Shown: positions 1 to 6,147, counted from the stretch's first letter. The stretch: DNA of 11,533 nt from Gaiellasilicea sp031371615 (GCA_031371615.1 JANMJY010000147.1:1-11533), one strand, 5' to 3'. Numbers and translations are program-made. Notes: generated from the sequence alone by a model not told the origin.

Positions 1-186
1 TTCACCACCTCGACGCCGCTGACGCACCAGCGGGTCGTCGATCGACCCTCTTGCGAAACGTTGAGAGACGCGTTCGGTTGGAATCGATCCTTTGCAGGCG
101 ATCTGCTGCCGGTAGATCTACTGCAGAGGCTCAGCAGCAACGAGCGGTTGGTCAGATTGTGGTCAGGTTCTTGTGGCCATAGCTGA
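1..186 (+). CDS. C-terminal end of an unrecognised protein (5' end outside the window)
   Basis: The frame starting at base 1 is open for 61 codons and stops at TGA 184-186. It ends in a stretch with LLPVDLLQRL and the last residues are SGSCGHS. Third codon positions are clearly richer in G/C than in the other open frame (frame 3), which supports coding, although the bias is weaker than in the rest of the window and overall G+C is about 58%. I do not recognise the family. No tyrosine-recombinase C-terminal motif and no LAGLIDADG or GIY-YIG homing motif is visible in the part present. It lies about 90 bases before an isolated 3' half of a tRNA, so it may belong to whatever separates the two tRNA halves. 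A chance open frame over this length is possible. Confidence 0.45.
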   Translation, partial: FTTSTPLTHQRVVDRPSCETLRDAFGWNRSFAGDLLPVDLLQRLSSNERLVRLWSGSCGHS

Positions 187-276
187 CCTTCTGGGACGGA
201 CGAAGTAGCGCGGAACTCGCAGCAGGAGCGGGTCTGAACGGTGAAAGTCCGCTGTGACCTCTTCTACCCGTGCTCG
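187..276 (+). other. Fold-rich non-coding stretch ahead of the tRNA half
   Basis: No convincing reading frame crosses this stretch. Bases 210-217 can pair with 246-252 (GCGGA-A-CT against AGTCCGC, one bulged A), enclosing a smaller CGC/GCG stem at 218-220 and 228-230. Just upstream, 161-166 (GGTCAG) pairs with 183-188 (CTGACC). Base 276 is a G directly before the tRNA 3' half, which would fit the terminal guanosine of a group I intron. I could not place a complete group I core (P3, P4, P7 with its conserved bulge), so the intron reading is only a possibility. Confidence 0.3.
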
Positions 277-315
277 ACAAGCTGGGGGTCACTGGTTCGA
301 GCCCAGTACCGCCCA
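277..315 (+). tRNA. 3' half of a tRNA-Val, 5' half absent from the window
   Basis: The T arm is complete: stem ACTGG (291-295), loop TTCGAGC (296-302), stem CCAGT (303-307). It is followed by the 3' acceptor strand ACCGCCC (308-314) and discriminator A315; CCA is not encoded. Upstream, GCTGG (281-285) with a five-base variable loop GGGTC fits the 3' anticodon stem, and ACAA (277-280) fits positions 35-38. Completing the arm with CCAGC and a standard loop gives a valine anticodon (TAC or GAC). The 5' acceptor strand GGGCGGT, a D arm and CCAGC are not found in the preceding 276 bases. Acceptor position 70 is C, not the U required for a tmRNA G3-U70 pair, which argues against ssrA. The valine identity is inferred from half a molecule. 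Confidence 0.72.
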
Positions 316-319
316 TAGG

Positions 320-346
320 AAAAGGCTCCGGAAACGGGGCTTTTTT
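320..346 (+). terminator. Rho-independent terminator after the tRNA half
   Basis: GCTCCG (325-330) pairs with CGGGGC (335-340), including one T-G pair, around a GAAA tetraloop. An A-run (320-323) precedes it and six T residues (341-346) follow. Its position five bases after the discriminator base indicates that an RNA ending at 315 is, or was, transcribed rightward. Confidence 0.85.
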
Positions 347-449
347 CGTTCGTTCTGCAGATCATCCGGCTGTTCGAGCAGGCCCTCAGGGGCCAAGTCG
401 GCAGCGTGTCAGCGGTGCCCGACGCCAAGACTTGCGATTGTTCGCTGCG

Positions 450-1217
450 ATGCCATTCGATTCAAGCACCGGCGCGGCGAGCGTCGGCGACGAAACAGTG
501 ACCGTTGCGATTTCGCAGGATGTCCAGACCGTCGTCTGGCGTCTGCTGATCGCGGTCGGGGCTGGATCGATCATCGGCGCGGTCGTCGGCGGGGCCGGCG
601 GCAGGCTGGCGATGTTCGTGCTTCGACTCGCCTCCGACGAGGCGGTGCTAGGCCTCACGACAGACGACGGTTTCGAGATCGGGAGGTTCACCACCGCCAC
701 GCTCTTCCTGGTCACCGTCTGTGCCGGCCTCGGAGGCGCCACCGGAGCGGCGTATTTCGTCGTCCGAAGCGTCCTGCCGCGGCGGGGACGGAGCGTCCTC
801 TGGGCGACTGTCGTCGGGCTGTTCACGGGCGCGGACATCATCAAGCCGCAAGGCCTGGACTTCACGCTCCTGGAGCCGAAATCGTTCGCCGTCGCAAGCT
901 TCGTTCTGCTCCCCGGCGTGGCAGCACTCCTGATCGCGCTCGTGCTCGAGCGGCTCCTCGCGCTTGAGCCATGGGCGAACCGCCCGCTCACGATCGTCCT
1001 CGCGCTCGGCGCCCTCCCGCTCATCCCGGTGCTGCCTGCACTCCTACTCCTCTTCGGCGCCGCGCTCTTCCTGCGACGCCGCCTACGACTGAACGGGGCG
1101 ATCGTCGCTCTTGGGCGAGTCGCCGTCCCGCTCGTGCTCGTCGGGCTCGCGGTGCGCTCCGGTGTCGACCTGTGGCGCGACGCCGGCGACGTCCTTCGGG
1201 ATGCTTTTCCGCGCTGA
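450..1217 (+). CDS. Polytopic membrane protein of unknown function
   Basis: The protein has 255 residues from ATG 450. The same frame runs back through the tRNA half to 270, but that extension reads tRNA sequence and is not a credible N-terminus. Hydrophobic segments lie near residues 31-53, 82-104, 118-128, 147-170, 180-208 and 222-238, so five or six membrane spans are likely. A Gly-rich first span ends in GGAGGRLAMFVLRL, followed by a conserved-looking TTDDGF loop (70-74) and a GADIIKPQGLDF loop (127-138). These short polar loops between spans could carry the active or binding residues. No Shine-Dalgarno sequence is evident before the start. The epimerase-like gene follows 54 bases later in the same direction and may be co-transcribed. 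I cannot assign a function. Confidence 0.8.
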   Translation: MPFDSSTGAASVGDETVTVAISQDVQTVVWRLLIAVGAGSIIGAVVGGAGGRLAMFVLRLASDEAVLGLTTDDGFEIGRFTTATLFLVTVCAGLGGATGAAYFVVRSVLPRRGRSVLWATVVGLFTGADIIKPQGLDFTLLEPKSFAVASFVLLPGVAALLIALVLERLLALEPWANRPLTIVLALGALPLIPVLPALLLLFGAALFLRRRLRLNGAIVALGRVAVPLVLVGLAVRSGVDLWRDAGDVLRDAFPR

Positions 1218-1271
1218 GCCGTTCCTCGGCCTGTGTGGGCCGGTCGGCGACCAACCACCTACGATGACCCG

Positions 1272-2111
1272 GTGAGGGTCGGGATGAACATGCTGCTCTG
1301 GTCGACGGACGTGAGCGGGCGGGAGTTCGACCCGGTCTTCGGGCGGCTGCGAGAGATTGGCTTCGACGGCGTCGAGATCCCGATCTTCGACCGCGAGGTG
1401 GAGAAGTACGCGGAGCTCGGTGAGCGCCTCGAGCGGGTCGGGCTGGAGCGGCTCGCGGTCGCTGCGCGAGGCGACGGCGAGAACCCGCTCTCCCCCGACC
1501 CGGCTGAGCGTGCGAATGCGCTCGCCGCGACGAGGGCGAATCTCGACTCCGCAGCAGCGCTCGGCGCGCCGTTGCTCTGCGGGCCGCTCGGCGCGCCGCT
1601 CGGCGTCTTCAGCGGCGCCGGCCCGACGCCGGAAGAGAAGGCGCGGTCGGTCGAGTACCTCCGCGAGGTCGGTGCCCACGCGGCTGAGCTCGGGGTGACG
1701 GTCGCGCTCGAGTACCTCAACCGCTTCGAGATGTACCTGACAAACAGCGCCGCCGACCTGGCCGCGCTCGTGCGCGAGGTCAACCAGCCGCGGGTCCGGA
1801 TGATGTACGACACCTTCCACGCGCACATCGAGGAGAAGGATCCGCGGGCTGCGCTACGCGCGTGTTCCGACGTGCTGGTGCACTTCCACGCCTCCGAGAA
1901 CGATCGCGGCACGCCCGGCACCGGCCAGGTCGACTGGGACGCGACCTTCGACGGGCTCCGCGAGATCGACTACGACGGTTGGATCGTGATCGAGGCGTTC
2001 GGCGACGCACTGCCCGAGCTCGCGGCAGCGACGAAGATCTGGCGGCGCCTGTTCGAGAGCGAGGAGCAACTCGCGCGCGACGGTCATGTCTTCCTGCGCT
2101 CGCGCCTCTAG
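1272..2111 (+). CDS. Sugar-phosphate isomerase/epimerase family TIM barrel (ketose 3-epimerase type)
   Basis: The protein has 279 residues from GTG 1272, giving an N-terminus VRVGMNMLLW that matches the usual first beta strand of this family. An earlier in-frame GTG (1233) would add 13 unlike residues; ATG 1284 is also possible but would trim the strand. The four metal ligands expected for the D-tagatose/D-psicose 3-epimerase group are in order: E147 (ALEYLNRFE), D180 (MMYDTFHAHIEE), H206 (HFHASENDRG) and E241 (IVIEAFG). R212 sits where the family's substrate-binding arginine lies, and the early FDGVEIPIF strand is typical. It probably isomerises or epimerises a sugar or keto-polyol in the cytoplasm with a divalent metal; the substrate cannot be read from sequence. 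It converges on the ECF sigma gene, with stop codons four bases apart. Confidence 0.88.
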   Translation: MRVGMNMLLWSTDVSGREFDPVFGRLREIGFDGVEIPIFDREVEKYAELGERLERVGLERLAVAARGDGENPLSPDPAERANALAATRANLDSAAALGAPLLCGPLGAPLGVFSGAGPTPEEKARSVEYLREVGAHAAELGVTVALEYLNRFEMYLTNSAADLAALVREVNQPRVRMMYDTFHAHIEEKDPRAALRACSDVLVHFHASENDRGTPGTGQVDWDATFDGLREIDYDGWIVIEAFGDALPELAAATKIWRRLFESEEQLARDGHVFLRSRL

Positions 2112-2115
2112 GCGG

Positions 2116-2679
2116 CTACGCGGCGAGGGCGTGGTTCAATCGCTGCAAGGCGGTGGCCGTACGCGACTTGATCGTTCCGAGCGGAATCTGGAGGTGCTCG
2201 GCGATCTCCACCTGGGTCAGCTCGCCGAGGTAGGCGAGCTCGAGCACCTCGCGATCCGGGGCCGAGAGCCGGTCGAGGCCCGCGCGGATCCAGGCTCGGG
2301 TCGGCAGGCCGGTGAGGGCTTCATCTTCGGCGGCCAGCCCGTCGAACGTCTCGAGCTCGAGCTCGAGTGGCTCGGCGACCCGTCGCTGCTGGCGGCGGAC
2401 CTGATCGACCGCGCGCCGGTGAACGAAGGTCAACAGCCAGGTGACGGGCTTGGCGCGCGAGTGGCGGTAGCTGCCGGCTTGCCGCCACGCACCCAGGAAC
2501 GCCTCCTGAACCGCGTCCTCGGCGAGCGCTCGGTCTTGGAGCACTCGGATGGCAAGCCCAAGCGCAGTCCTGGCGTGGCGTCCGTAGAACTCCCTGAAGG
2601 CACGCTCGTCGCCGGTCGCCATCAGCACGATCAGGTGCTGGTCGCGAGCGACGGACGGCGAAGGTTCGGAGAGCGCCAT
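2116..2679 (-). CDS. ECF-type RNA polymerase sigma factor (leftward)
   Basis: The protein has 187 residues from ATG 2679. Region 2 spans about residues 22-98 and contains the core-binding helix ALAEDAVQEAFLGAWRQ and the -10 recognition part PVTWLLTFVHRRAVDQVRR. Region 4 spans about 134-184 with LSAPDREVLELAYLGELTQ and the helix-turn-helix IAEHLQIPLGTIKSR. There is no region 1 or 3, as expected for group 4 sigma factors. The frame is open upstream to an ATG at 2799, but the extra 40 residues have no sigma character and overlap the divergent gene. No anti-sigma gene follows directly, because the epimerase gene converges here. The target regulon is unknown; a TAGGTA stretch overlapping the start may be part of a promoter. 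Confidence 0.9.
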   Translation of the reverse strand: MALSEPSPSVARDQHLIVLMATGDERAFREFYGRHARTALGLAIRVLQDRALAEDAVQEAFLGAWRQAGSYRHSRAKPVTWLLTFVHRRAVDQVRRQQRRVAEPLELELETFDGLAAEDEALTGLPTRAWIRAGLDRLSAPDREVLELAYLGELTQVEIAEHLQIPLGTIKSRTATALQRLNHALAA

Positions 2680-2688
2680 ACCTAGGTA
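2679..2688. promoter_or_regulatory. 10-bp perfect palindrome between two divergent sigma genes
   Basis: TACCTAGGTA is a perfect 10-base palindrome occupying half of the 21-bp gap (2680-2700) between the two divergent start codons and touching the leftward ATG. It is short enough to occur by chance. Its placement would suit an operator or overlapping -10 elements for both genes. Confidence 0.3.
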
Positions 2689-2700
2689 GAGACACCGGCC

Positions 2701-3438
2701 GTGGCAGGCGTTACAAATGGAGCGAGTTCGGGCAGGAACGACCAGATCGCAATCTCTTCTCTCAAACCCCTGGACGAGGGAATCGCGATCCCAGCCCACG
2801 AACGCGATCTCCTGGAGCGACTTCGCGCGGGCGACGAGCCTGCGTTTCGACAGCTGCTCGCAAGCCTCGGGCCGGCGATGCTCCAGGTCGCGGCTGCCTA
2901 CGTGCCGGACCGCCAGGTGGCGGCGGAGATCGTGCAGGAGACGTGGATCGCGGTGCTGCGCGGGCTCGAAGGCTTCGAGAGCCGTTCCTCGCTCCGGACC
3001 TGGGTGTTCACGATCCTCGGCAACTGTGCGCGGCGCAGGGCGAAGTCCGAAGCCCGGAGCACGCCGCTGTCGTCACTCGACGCTGCTGCCGGACCACGGG
3101 ACGAACTGGATAGCCTCTTCCCAGCGAATCACCCGCGATGGGCCTCTTGCTGGAGCACGATCAATACCCGCTGGGAAACGCTTCCCGAGGAGGCTCTCGC
3201 TGTCAAGGAAGCGGAGCGCGCGATCGCGCAGAAGCTGCGATCGCTTCCTCCCGGGCAGGCTGCTGTGATCACGCTACGGGACGTCGAAGGATTGAGCTCG
3301 GAGGAGGTCTGCTGGGTGTTGGGACTGTCCGCCGGCAACCAGCGCGTCCTGCTGCATCGTGCGCGCCTGGCGATGCGACGGGCGCTTCAAGAAGTGCTCG
3401 ACTGGCAAGGGGAAACGGATCCTGATGCTCACCTGTAG
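2701..3438 (+). CDS. ECF-type RNA polymerase sigma factor (rightward)
   Basis: The protein has 245 residues from GTG 2701, the only usual start codon in the frame ahead of the sigma domain because a stop lies at 2683. Region 2 is at about residues 37-115 (AGDEPAFRQLL, then AAEIVQETWIAVLRGLEGF and the SSLRTWVFTILGNCARRR helix). A linker with a Trp-rich stretch (RWASCWSTINTRWETLP) precedes region 4 at about 172-232, with SLPPGQAAVITLRDVEGLSS and the recognition part VLGLSAGNQRVLLHRAR. That region 4 style is typical of actinobacterial ECF factors paired with small zinc-finger anti-sigma proteins, and exactly such a gene overlaps its 3' end by 14 bases. The 34 residues before region 2 are poorly conserved in appearance. 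Confidence 0.9.
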   Translation: MAGVTNGASSGRNDQIAISSLKPLDEGIAIPAHERDLLERLRAGDEPAFRQLLASLGPAMLQVAAAYVPDRQVAAEIVQETWIAVLRGLEGFESRSSLRTWVFTILGNCARRRAKSEARSTPLSSLDAAAGPRDELDSLFPANHPRWASCWSTINTRWETLPEEALAVKEAERAIAQKLRSLPPGQAAVITLRDVEGLSSEEVCWVLGLSAGNQRVLLHRARLAMRRALQEVLDWQGETDPDAHL

Positions 3439-3661
3439 GCAGATCTACGACCTGATCACCGAGTACGACGAGGGATCCCTGGAGGCGAGCGAGCGCCGGC
3501 AGTTCGAGGCGCACGTCGTGCTCTGCCCTCCGTGCCGGGGCTTCCTCAGCCAGATGCGCGCCACCCGCAACGGGCTCGGGCCGGAAGCGCTGCCGGAGTT
3601 CCCCGGCGAGCTCGAGGACTCGATCGTCAAGGCCTTCCAGGCCTGGAAGGCGCAGCGATGA
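3425..3661 (+). CDS. Small zinc-finger anti-sigma factor (zf-HC2 type)
   Basis: The protein has 78 residues from ATG 3425, starting inside the last codons of the sigma gene, which implies translational coupling. The motif H30-VVL-C34-PP-C37 is the HxxxCxxC signature of the zinc-binding anti-sigma domain, and C4 near the N-terminus may complete the site. The preceding helix (ITEYDEGSLEASERRQFEAH) matches the family's usual EYLDGEL-type helix. There is no transmembrane segment, so it would be a soluble cytoplasmic regulator, shorter than membrane-anchored anti-sigmas. Its partner is inferred to be the sigma factor encoded immediately upstream. Zinc loss or thiol oxidation is the usual trigger in ZAS-type members, but nothing here proves that for this protein. 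Confidence 0.85.
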   Translation: MLTCRQIYDLITEYDEGSLEASERRQFEAHVVLCPPCRGFLSQMRATRNGLGPEALPEFPGELEDSIVKAFQAWKAQR

Positions 3662-4368
3662 TCGCCTACAAGTTTCTCTCGTCGGGTGCGGTCGGCCTTT
3701 TCAGCCGGCACGCGTGGCCGACACCGACCGCCGTCGCTCCTGGTGAGTGGGTGCGAGTGGCGGGCGAGATCCGGCCGTGCCTGAACGGAATCCATGCGTG
3801 CGCCAAGGAACGGCTCGTCGAGTGGCTCGACGATGAGCTCTGGGAGATCGAGCTCGACGGGGACGTACTCGAAGCCGACGGGGAGTTGATCGCGAGTGGG
3901 GGCCGGCTGATCGGTCGGCTCGAAGCCTGGAATGAGGAGGCTGCCCGAGCGTTCGCCGACAATTGCATCGACAACACTGTGGCGCTCGCGGCGGACTCGC
4001 TCGCCCAGGCAGGCCGTGACGTCGAGGCTGAGGCACTCCTTGCGTCCCGTTCGGATCCGCGCGCCCACATGAACGTCCTCCAGCTCGTGGGTAGCAGTGA
4101 CGACGAGCAGCCGAGCTCTGTGCTCTTTCTGGCCGACGTCGCCCGGCTGGAGCGTGGCGGCCGGCCCGAGCTCGCCGTTGAGGCGCCGAGCGCAGAGGCC
4201 GGCGGCCCGACTCCCGCCGCACTGGCGGCGAATCTCAGCTACGTCTGCGCACACATCACCGCGCAGCTTGCCGAGGAGCAGAGCGCCGGCGCCTACAACA
4301 AGGTGTTCGAGCGCGAGCGACTCCGCCAGGCGGCGTGGCTCGCCGACCGGCTCCAGCTCGACCGCTGA
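3658..4368 (+). CDS. Protein of unknown function, third gene of the sigma/anti-sigma unit (DUF7666-like N-terminus)
   Basis: The protein has 236 residues from ATG 3658, whose ATGA overlaps the anti-sigma stop, so the gene is probably translationally coupled. The N-terminus MIAYKFLSSGAVGLFS is followed by PCLNGIHACAK (40-50) and LWEIELDGDV (61-70). The G-x-H-x-C element followed by an acidic beta strand recalls DUF7666-type domains, where a similar GFH-x-C pattern occurs; this is a pattern judgement, not a search result. Residues about 85-130 are Ala/Glu-rich helices, and the C-terminal part (about 186-234) contains several His/Tyr residues and ends in a basic helix. No signal peptide or membrane span is present, so it should be cytoplasmic. 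It may be the sensor or effector controlled with the sigma factor. Confidence 0.78.
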   Translation: MIAYKFLSSGAVGLFSRHAWPTPTAVAPGEWVRVAGEIRPCLNGIHACAKERLVEWLDDELWEIELDGDVLEADGELIASGGRLIGRLEAWNEEAARAFADNCIDNTVALAADSLAQAGRDVEAEALLASRSDPRAHMNVLQLVGSSDDEQPSSVLFLADVARLERGGRPELAVEAPSAEAGGPTPAALAANLSYVCAHITAQLAEEQSAGAYNKVFERERLRQAAWLADRLQLDR

Positions 4369-4369
4369 C

Positions 4370-5140
4370 CTACGCTCCTGCGGCGACCGCGAGTGCCGCG
4401 CGTTCCCAGCGGCGCTCGAAGGCGACGGAGAGCCAGATCGAGCCTTCGAAGAGCCCGATCAGCGGCAATGCTTCGAAGAGAAGCGAGACCGGATCGACGC
4501 TCGGCAGCGCTACGGCGAGCACGATCATCGCGACGTAGCCGATTCGCCGGTTGCGGCGGAGCTTGTCGGAGGACAGGACCCCGAGCCGGACGAGCGCGAG
4601 GATGAAGACCGGTAGCTCGAAGACGACGCCCATTGCCAGCAAGAGCAAGGCGGCGAAGCTGAGGTAGTAGCCGGCACGCACCTGGACCTCGTAGAGGTTC
4701 TTGTCGAACGTGACGAGGAAGGTGATCGCGCGCGGCAGGACGACGAAGTAGCCGAACGAGACGCCGACCAGGAAGAGCCCGCTCGCAACGGTGACGAACC
4801 CGGCGAGGAGCCGTTGCAGGTGCTCCTCGACCGCCGGCGCGAGGAACGCCCACACCTGGTAGAGGACAACCGGCAACGCGAGCGCGAAGGCGGCGAAGAG
4901 GCTGATCTTCACCGCGGTCGTGAAGGGCTCGGTGACGCCGAGCGTCACGAGCATGACGTCGTCGGGGAGCGGCGCGATCAGCCACTCGATCAGACGCGAG
5001 TGGAACGCGAACGCGACGGCGAAGGCGGGCACGATCGCGGCGAGCGCGATGAACAGCCGGTGGCGCAGCTCGCCGAGGTGATCGACGAGCGGCGCCCCTT
5101 CGCTATGGCCGAGGCGTTTGGCTGCGAGCCGACCAAGCAT
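4370..5140 (-). CDS. tatC: Sec-independent protein translocase subunit TatC
   Basis: The protein has 256 residues from ATG 5140; a GTG at 5158 would add six residues and overlap tatA. It shows the family hallmarks: HLGELRHRL at 21-29, the LGVTEPFTT segment with E71 and P72, YQVWAFLAPAVEEHLQR (94-110), the FELP element with E175, and the RRNRRIGYVAMIVLAV region before the sixth span. Six membrane spans fit at about 28-48, 76-100, 112-136, 158-182, 200-215 and 219-236. TatC forms the twin-arginine signal receptor in the cytoplasmic membrane together with TatA. It starts four bases after the tatA stop, so the two form an operon. No tatB is present locally, fitting the TatA-TatC minimal type. Its stop is one base from that of the convergent 3658-4368 gene. 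Confidence 0.95.
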   Translation of the reverse strand: MLGRLAAKRLGHSEGAPLVDHLGELRHRLFIALAAIVPAFAVAFAFHSRLIEWLIAPLPDDVMLVTLGVTEPFTTAVKISLFAAFALALPVVLYQVWAFLAPAVEEHLQRLLAGFVTVASGLFLVGVSFGYFVVLPRAITFLVTFDKNLYEVQVRAGYYLSFAALLLLAMGVVFELPVFILALVRLGVLSSDKLRRNRRIGYVAMIVLAVALPSVDPVSLLFEALPLIGLFEGSIWLSVAFERRWERAALAVAAGA

Positions 5141-5144
5141 CGTG

Positions 5145-5417
5145 TTATGCGATCTCACGCTTGTCGAGCGGATGCGCGTGGGCCTGCACTCGAGCTTCGG
5201 AAGTGGGCTCGGTCACGATCGCAACCGGCTGCAGCGCCACCGGATCGCCGGTAAGCCCGGCGAGGTCGTCGTCCTTCTCCTCGCCGGAGATCGAGCTCTT
5301 GAACTCACGCATCCCGCGTCCTAGCGAGCGGCCCATCTCCGGCAGCCGCTTGGGCCCGAACACGAGCAGAACGACCATGCCCAACACGAGCATTTCCCAT
5401 ATTCCTACTCCAGGCAT
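5145..5417 (-). CDS. tatA: Twin-arginine translocase subunit TatA
   Basis: The protein has 90 residues from ATG 5417, with an AAGGAG ribosome binding site seven bases upstream. One N-terminal membrane span (about 5-20) runs into the F20-G21-P22-K23-RLPE hinge and then an amphipathic helix (MGRSLGRGMREFKSS), the standard TatA architecture. The C-terminal tail from about 45 is acidic and then variable, as usual. TatA oligomers provide the translocation passage for folded proteins carrying RR signal peptides. It is followed after four bases by tatC and preceded by a ferritin-like protein gene on the same strand. Confidence 0.95.
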   Translation of the reverse strand: MPGVGIWEMLVLGMVVLLVFGPKRLPEMGRSLGRGMREFKSSISGEEKDDDLAGLTGDPVALQPVAIVTEPTSEARVQAHAHPLDKREIA

Positions 5418-5423
5418 CTTGTG

Positions 5424-5429
5424 CTCCTT
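5424..5429 (-). promoter_or_regulatory. Strong ribosome binding site of tatA
   Basis: AAGGAG on the minus strand, six bases between it and the ATG. It is one of the few clear Shine-Dalgarno sequences in the window; many other starts have none. Confidence 0.7.
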
Positions 5430-5440
5430 TCAAAGTTGTG

Positions 5441-5467
5441 GCTCCGGGGCCAAGCCGGCCCCGGAGC
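5441..5467 (-). terminator. Perfect 11-bp hairpin between the ferritin-like gene and tatA
   Basis: GCTCCGGGGCC (5441-5451) and GGCCCCGGAGC (5457-5467) are perfect inverse complements around a five-base loop. It lies 17 bases after the ferritin-like stop and just ahead of the tatA ribosome binding site. There is no T-run on the minus strand, so it may be a partial terminator, a processing or stability element, or an attenuator reducing read-through into tatAC. Confidence 0.6.
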
Positions 5468-5484
5468 AGTTGACGACTCGAGGG

Positions 5485-6147
5485 CTAGCCGACGATGAAG
5501 CCGGTCGCCTTGACGGCGGCCAGGATCTGCGTCTTCGTCTTCGGGCCTTCGAAGGCCTTCGGAGCGCCGCTGACACCGTTGATGTCGCGGATCCAGCCGG
5601 CGTGACGTGCCTCGATCGGCAGGATCGAGCCGGCTGCGCCGAGGATCTTCGCCGACTTGATGTTCCCGACCTGGCCGAGGTACGCGGCGACGCCAGTGTC
5701 CTCCAGGACCTGTGCGGTCGCCTTGAACTTCGCGAGGTTGGTGGTCGTGCCCTTGAAGTTGAACTTCGGCTTCTTGACAGCGGAACTACCCAGCGCACCC
5801 TTCAGGAAGGCAACGTGGGCGTTCTCGTGAGCGCTGACGATCCGGGCGAACTTCCCGACCTTGCCCGAGAACCGACCCTTGCTGACTGCCTCGGCGTAGA
5901 ACGCCGCTTCGAGGTACTCCAGCGTGAGGGCGTAGTTCAAGATCGCGACATCGCTTGCAGCCACCTTGGTGCCTGCACCGGCGAGCGAAGGGAGTGCGCC
6001 GAGGAACGCGCTGCTCCCCAGGATCGCACCGACGCCGATGCCGGCCTTCTTGAGGAACGCACCGCGCGTGTCGGGATCGACCTTGGCGGCTGCCTCCTGG
6101 ATCGCGCCGTCACGATCCAACTCCTCCAACGGAGGTAGATAACTCAT
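5485..6147 (-). CDS. Ferritin-like domain protein with N-terminal export-type segment
   Basis: The protein has 220 residues from ATG 6147, preceded by a purine-rich AAAGGGG seven bases upstream. Residues 28-58 form an export-like segment: R28-G29-A-F-L-K-K, then a hydrophobic Gly/Ala stretch ending about LPSLAGAG. This resembles a Tat signal in layout (RxFLK) but has RG where RR is expected. The mature part (65-190) is a four-helix bundle: LEYLEAAFYAEA with E77/E80, SAHENAHVAFL with E108 and H111, VLEDTGVAAYL with E149, and LPIEARHAGWIR with E179 and H182, the spacing of a ferritin-type di-metal site. It fits the DUF4439/Ferritin_2 group of stress- or desiccation-associated proteins. Adjacent tatAC suggests export. 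The metal chemistry is inferred, not shown. Confidence 0.85.
   Translation of the reverse strand: MSYLPPLEELDRDGAIQEAAAKVDPDTRGAFLKKAGIGVGAILGSSAFLGALPSLAGAGTKVAASDVAILNYALTLEYLEAAFYAEAVSKGRFSGKVGKFARIVSAHENAHVAFLKGALGSSAVKKPKFNFKGTTTNLAKFKATAQVLEDTGVAAYLGQVGNIKSAKILGAAGSILPIEARHAGWIRDINGVSGAPKAFEGPKTKTQILAAVKATGFIVG

Noticed and set aside
1..182. Alternative open frame (frame 3) at the left edge
   Set aside because: It is open but its third positions show no G/C preference, unlike frame 1, and its product is Arg/Ala-rich as shadow frames are.
187..315. tmRNA (ssrA) 3' end
   Set aside because: The T arm and terminator fit, but acceptor position 70 is C rather than the U needed for the G3-U70 alanine determinant, and no tag reading frame ending in a LAA-type sequence is seen upstream.
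270..449. N-terminal extension of the 450-1217 gene
   Set aside because: It translates through the tRNA half and the terminator; the resulting VTGSSPVPP-type peptide is a known artefact of reading tRNA sequence.
2680..2799. Longer N-terminus of the leftward sigma factor containing CNACHGRC (heme-like CxxCH)
   Set aside because: The segment overlaps the divergent sigma gene, has no sigma features, and CxxCH here is most likely a chance string in a non-coding frame.
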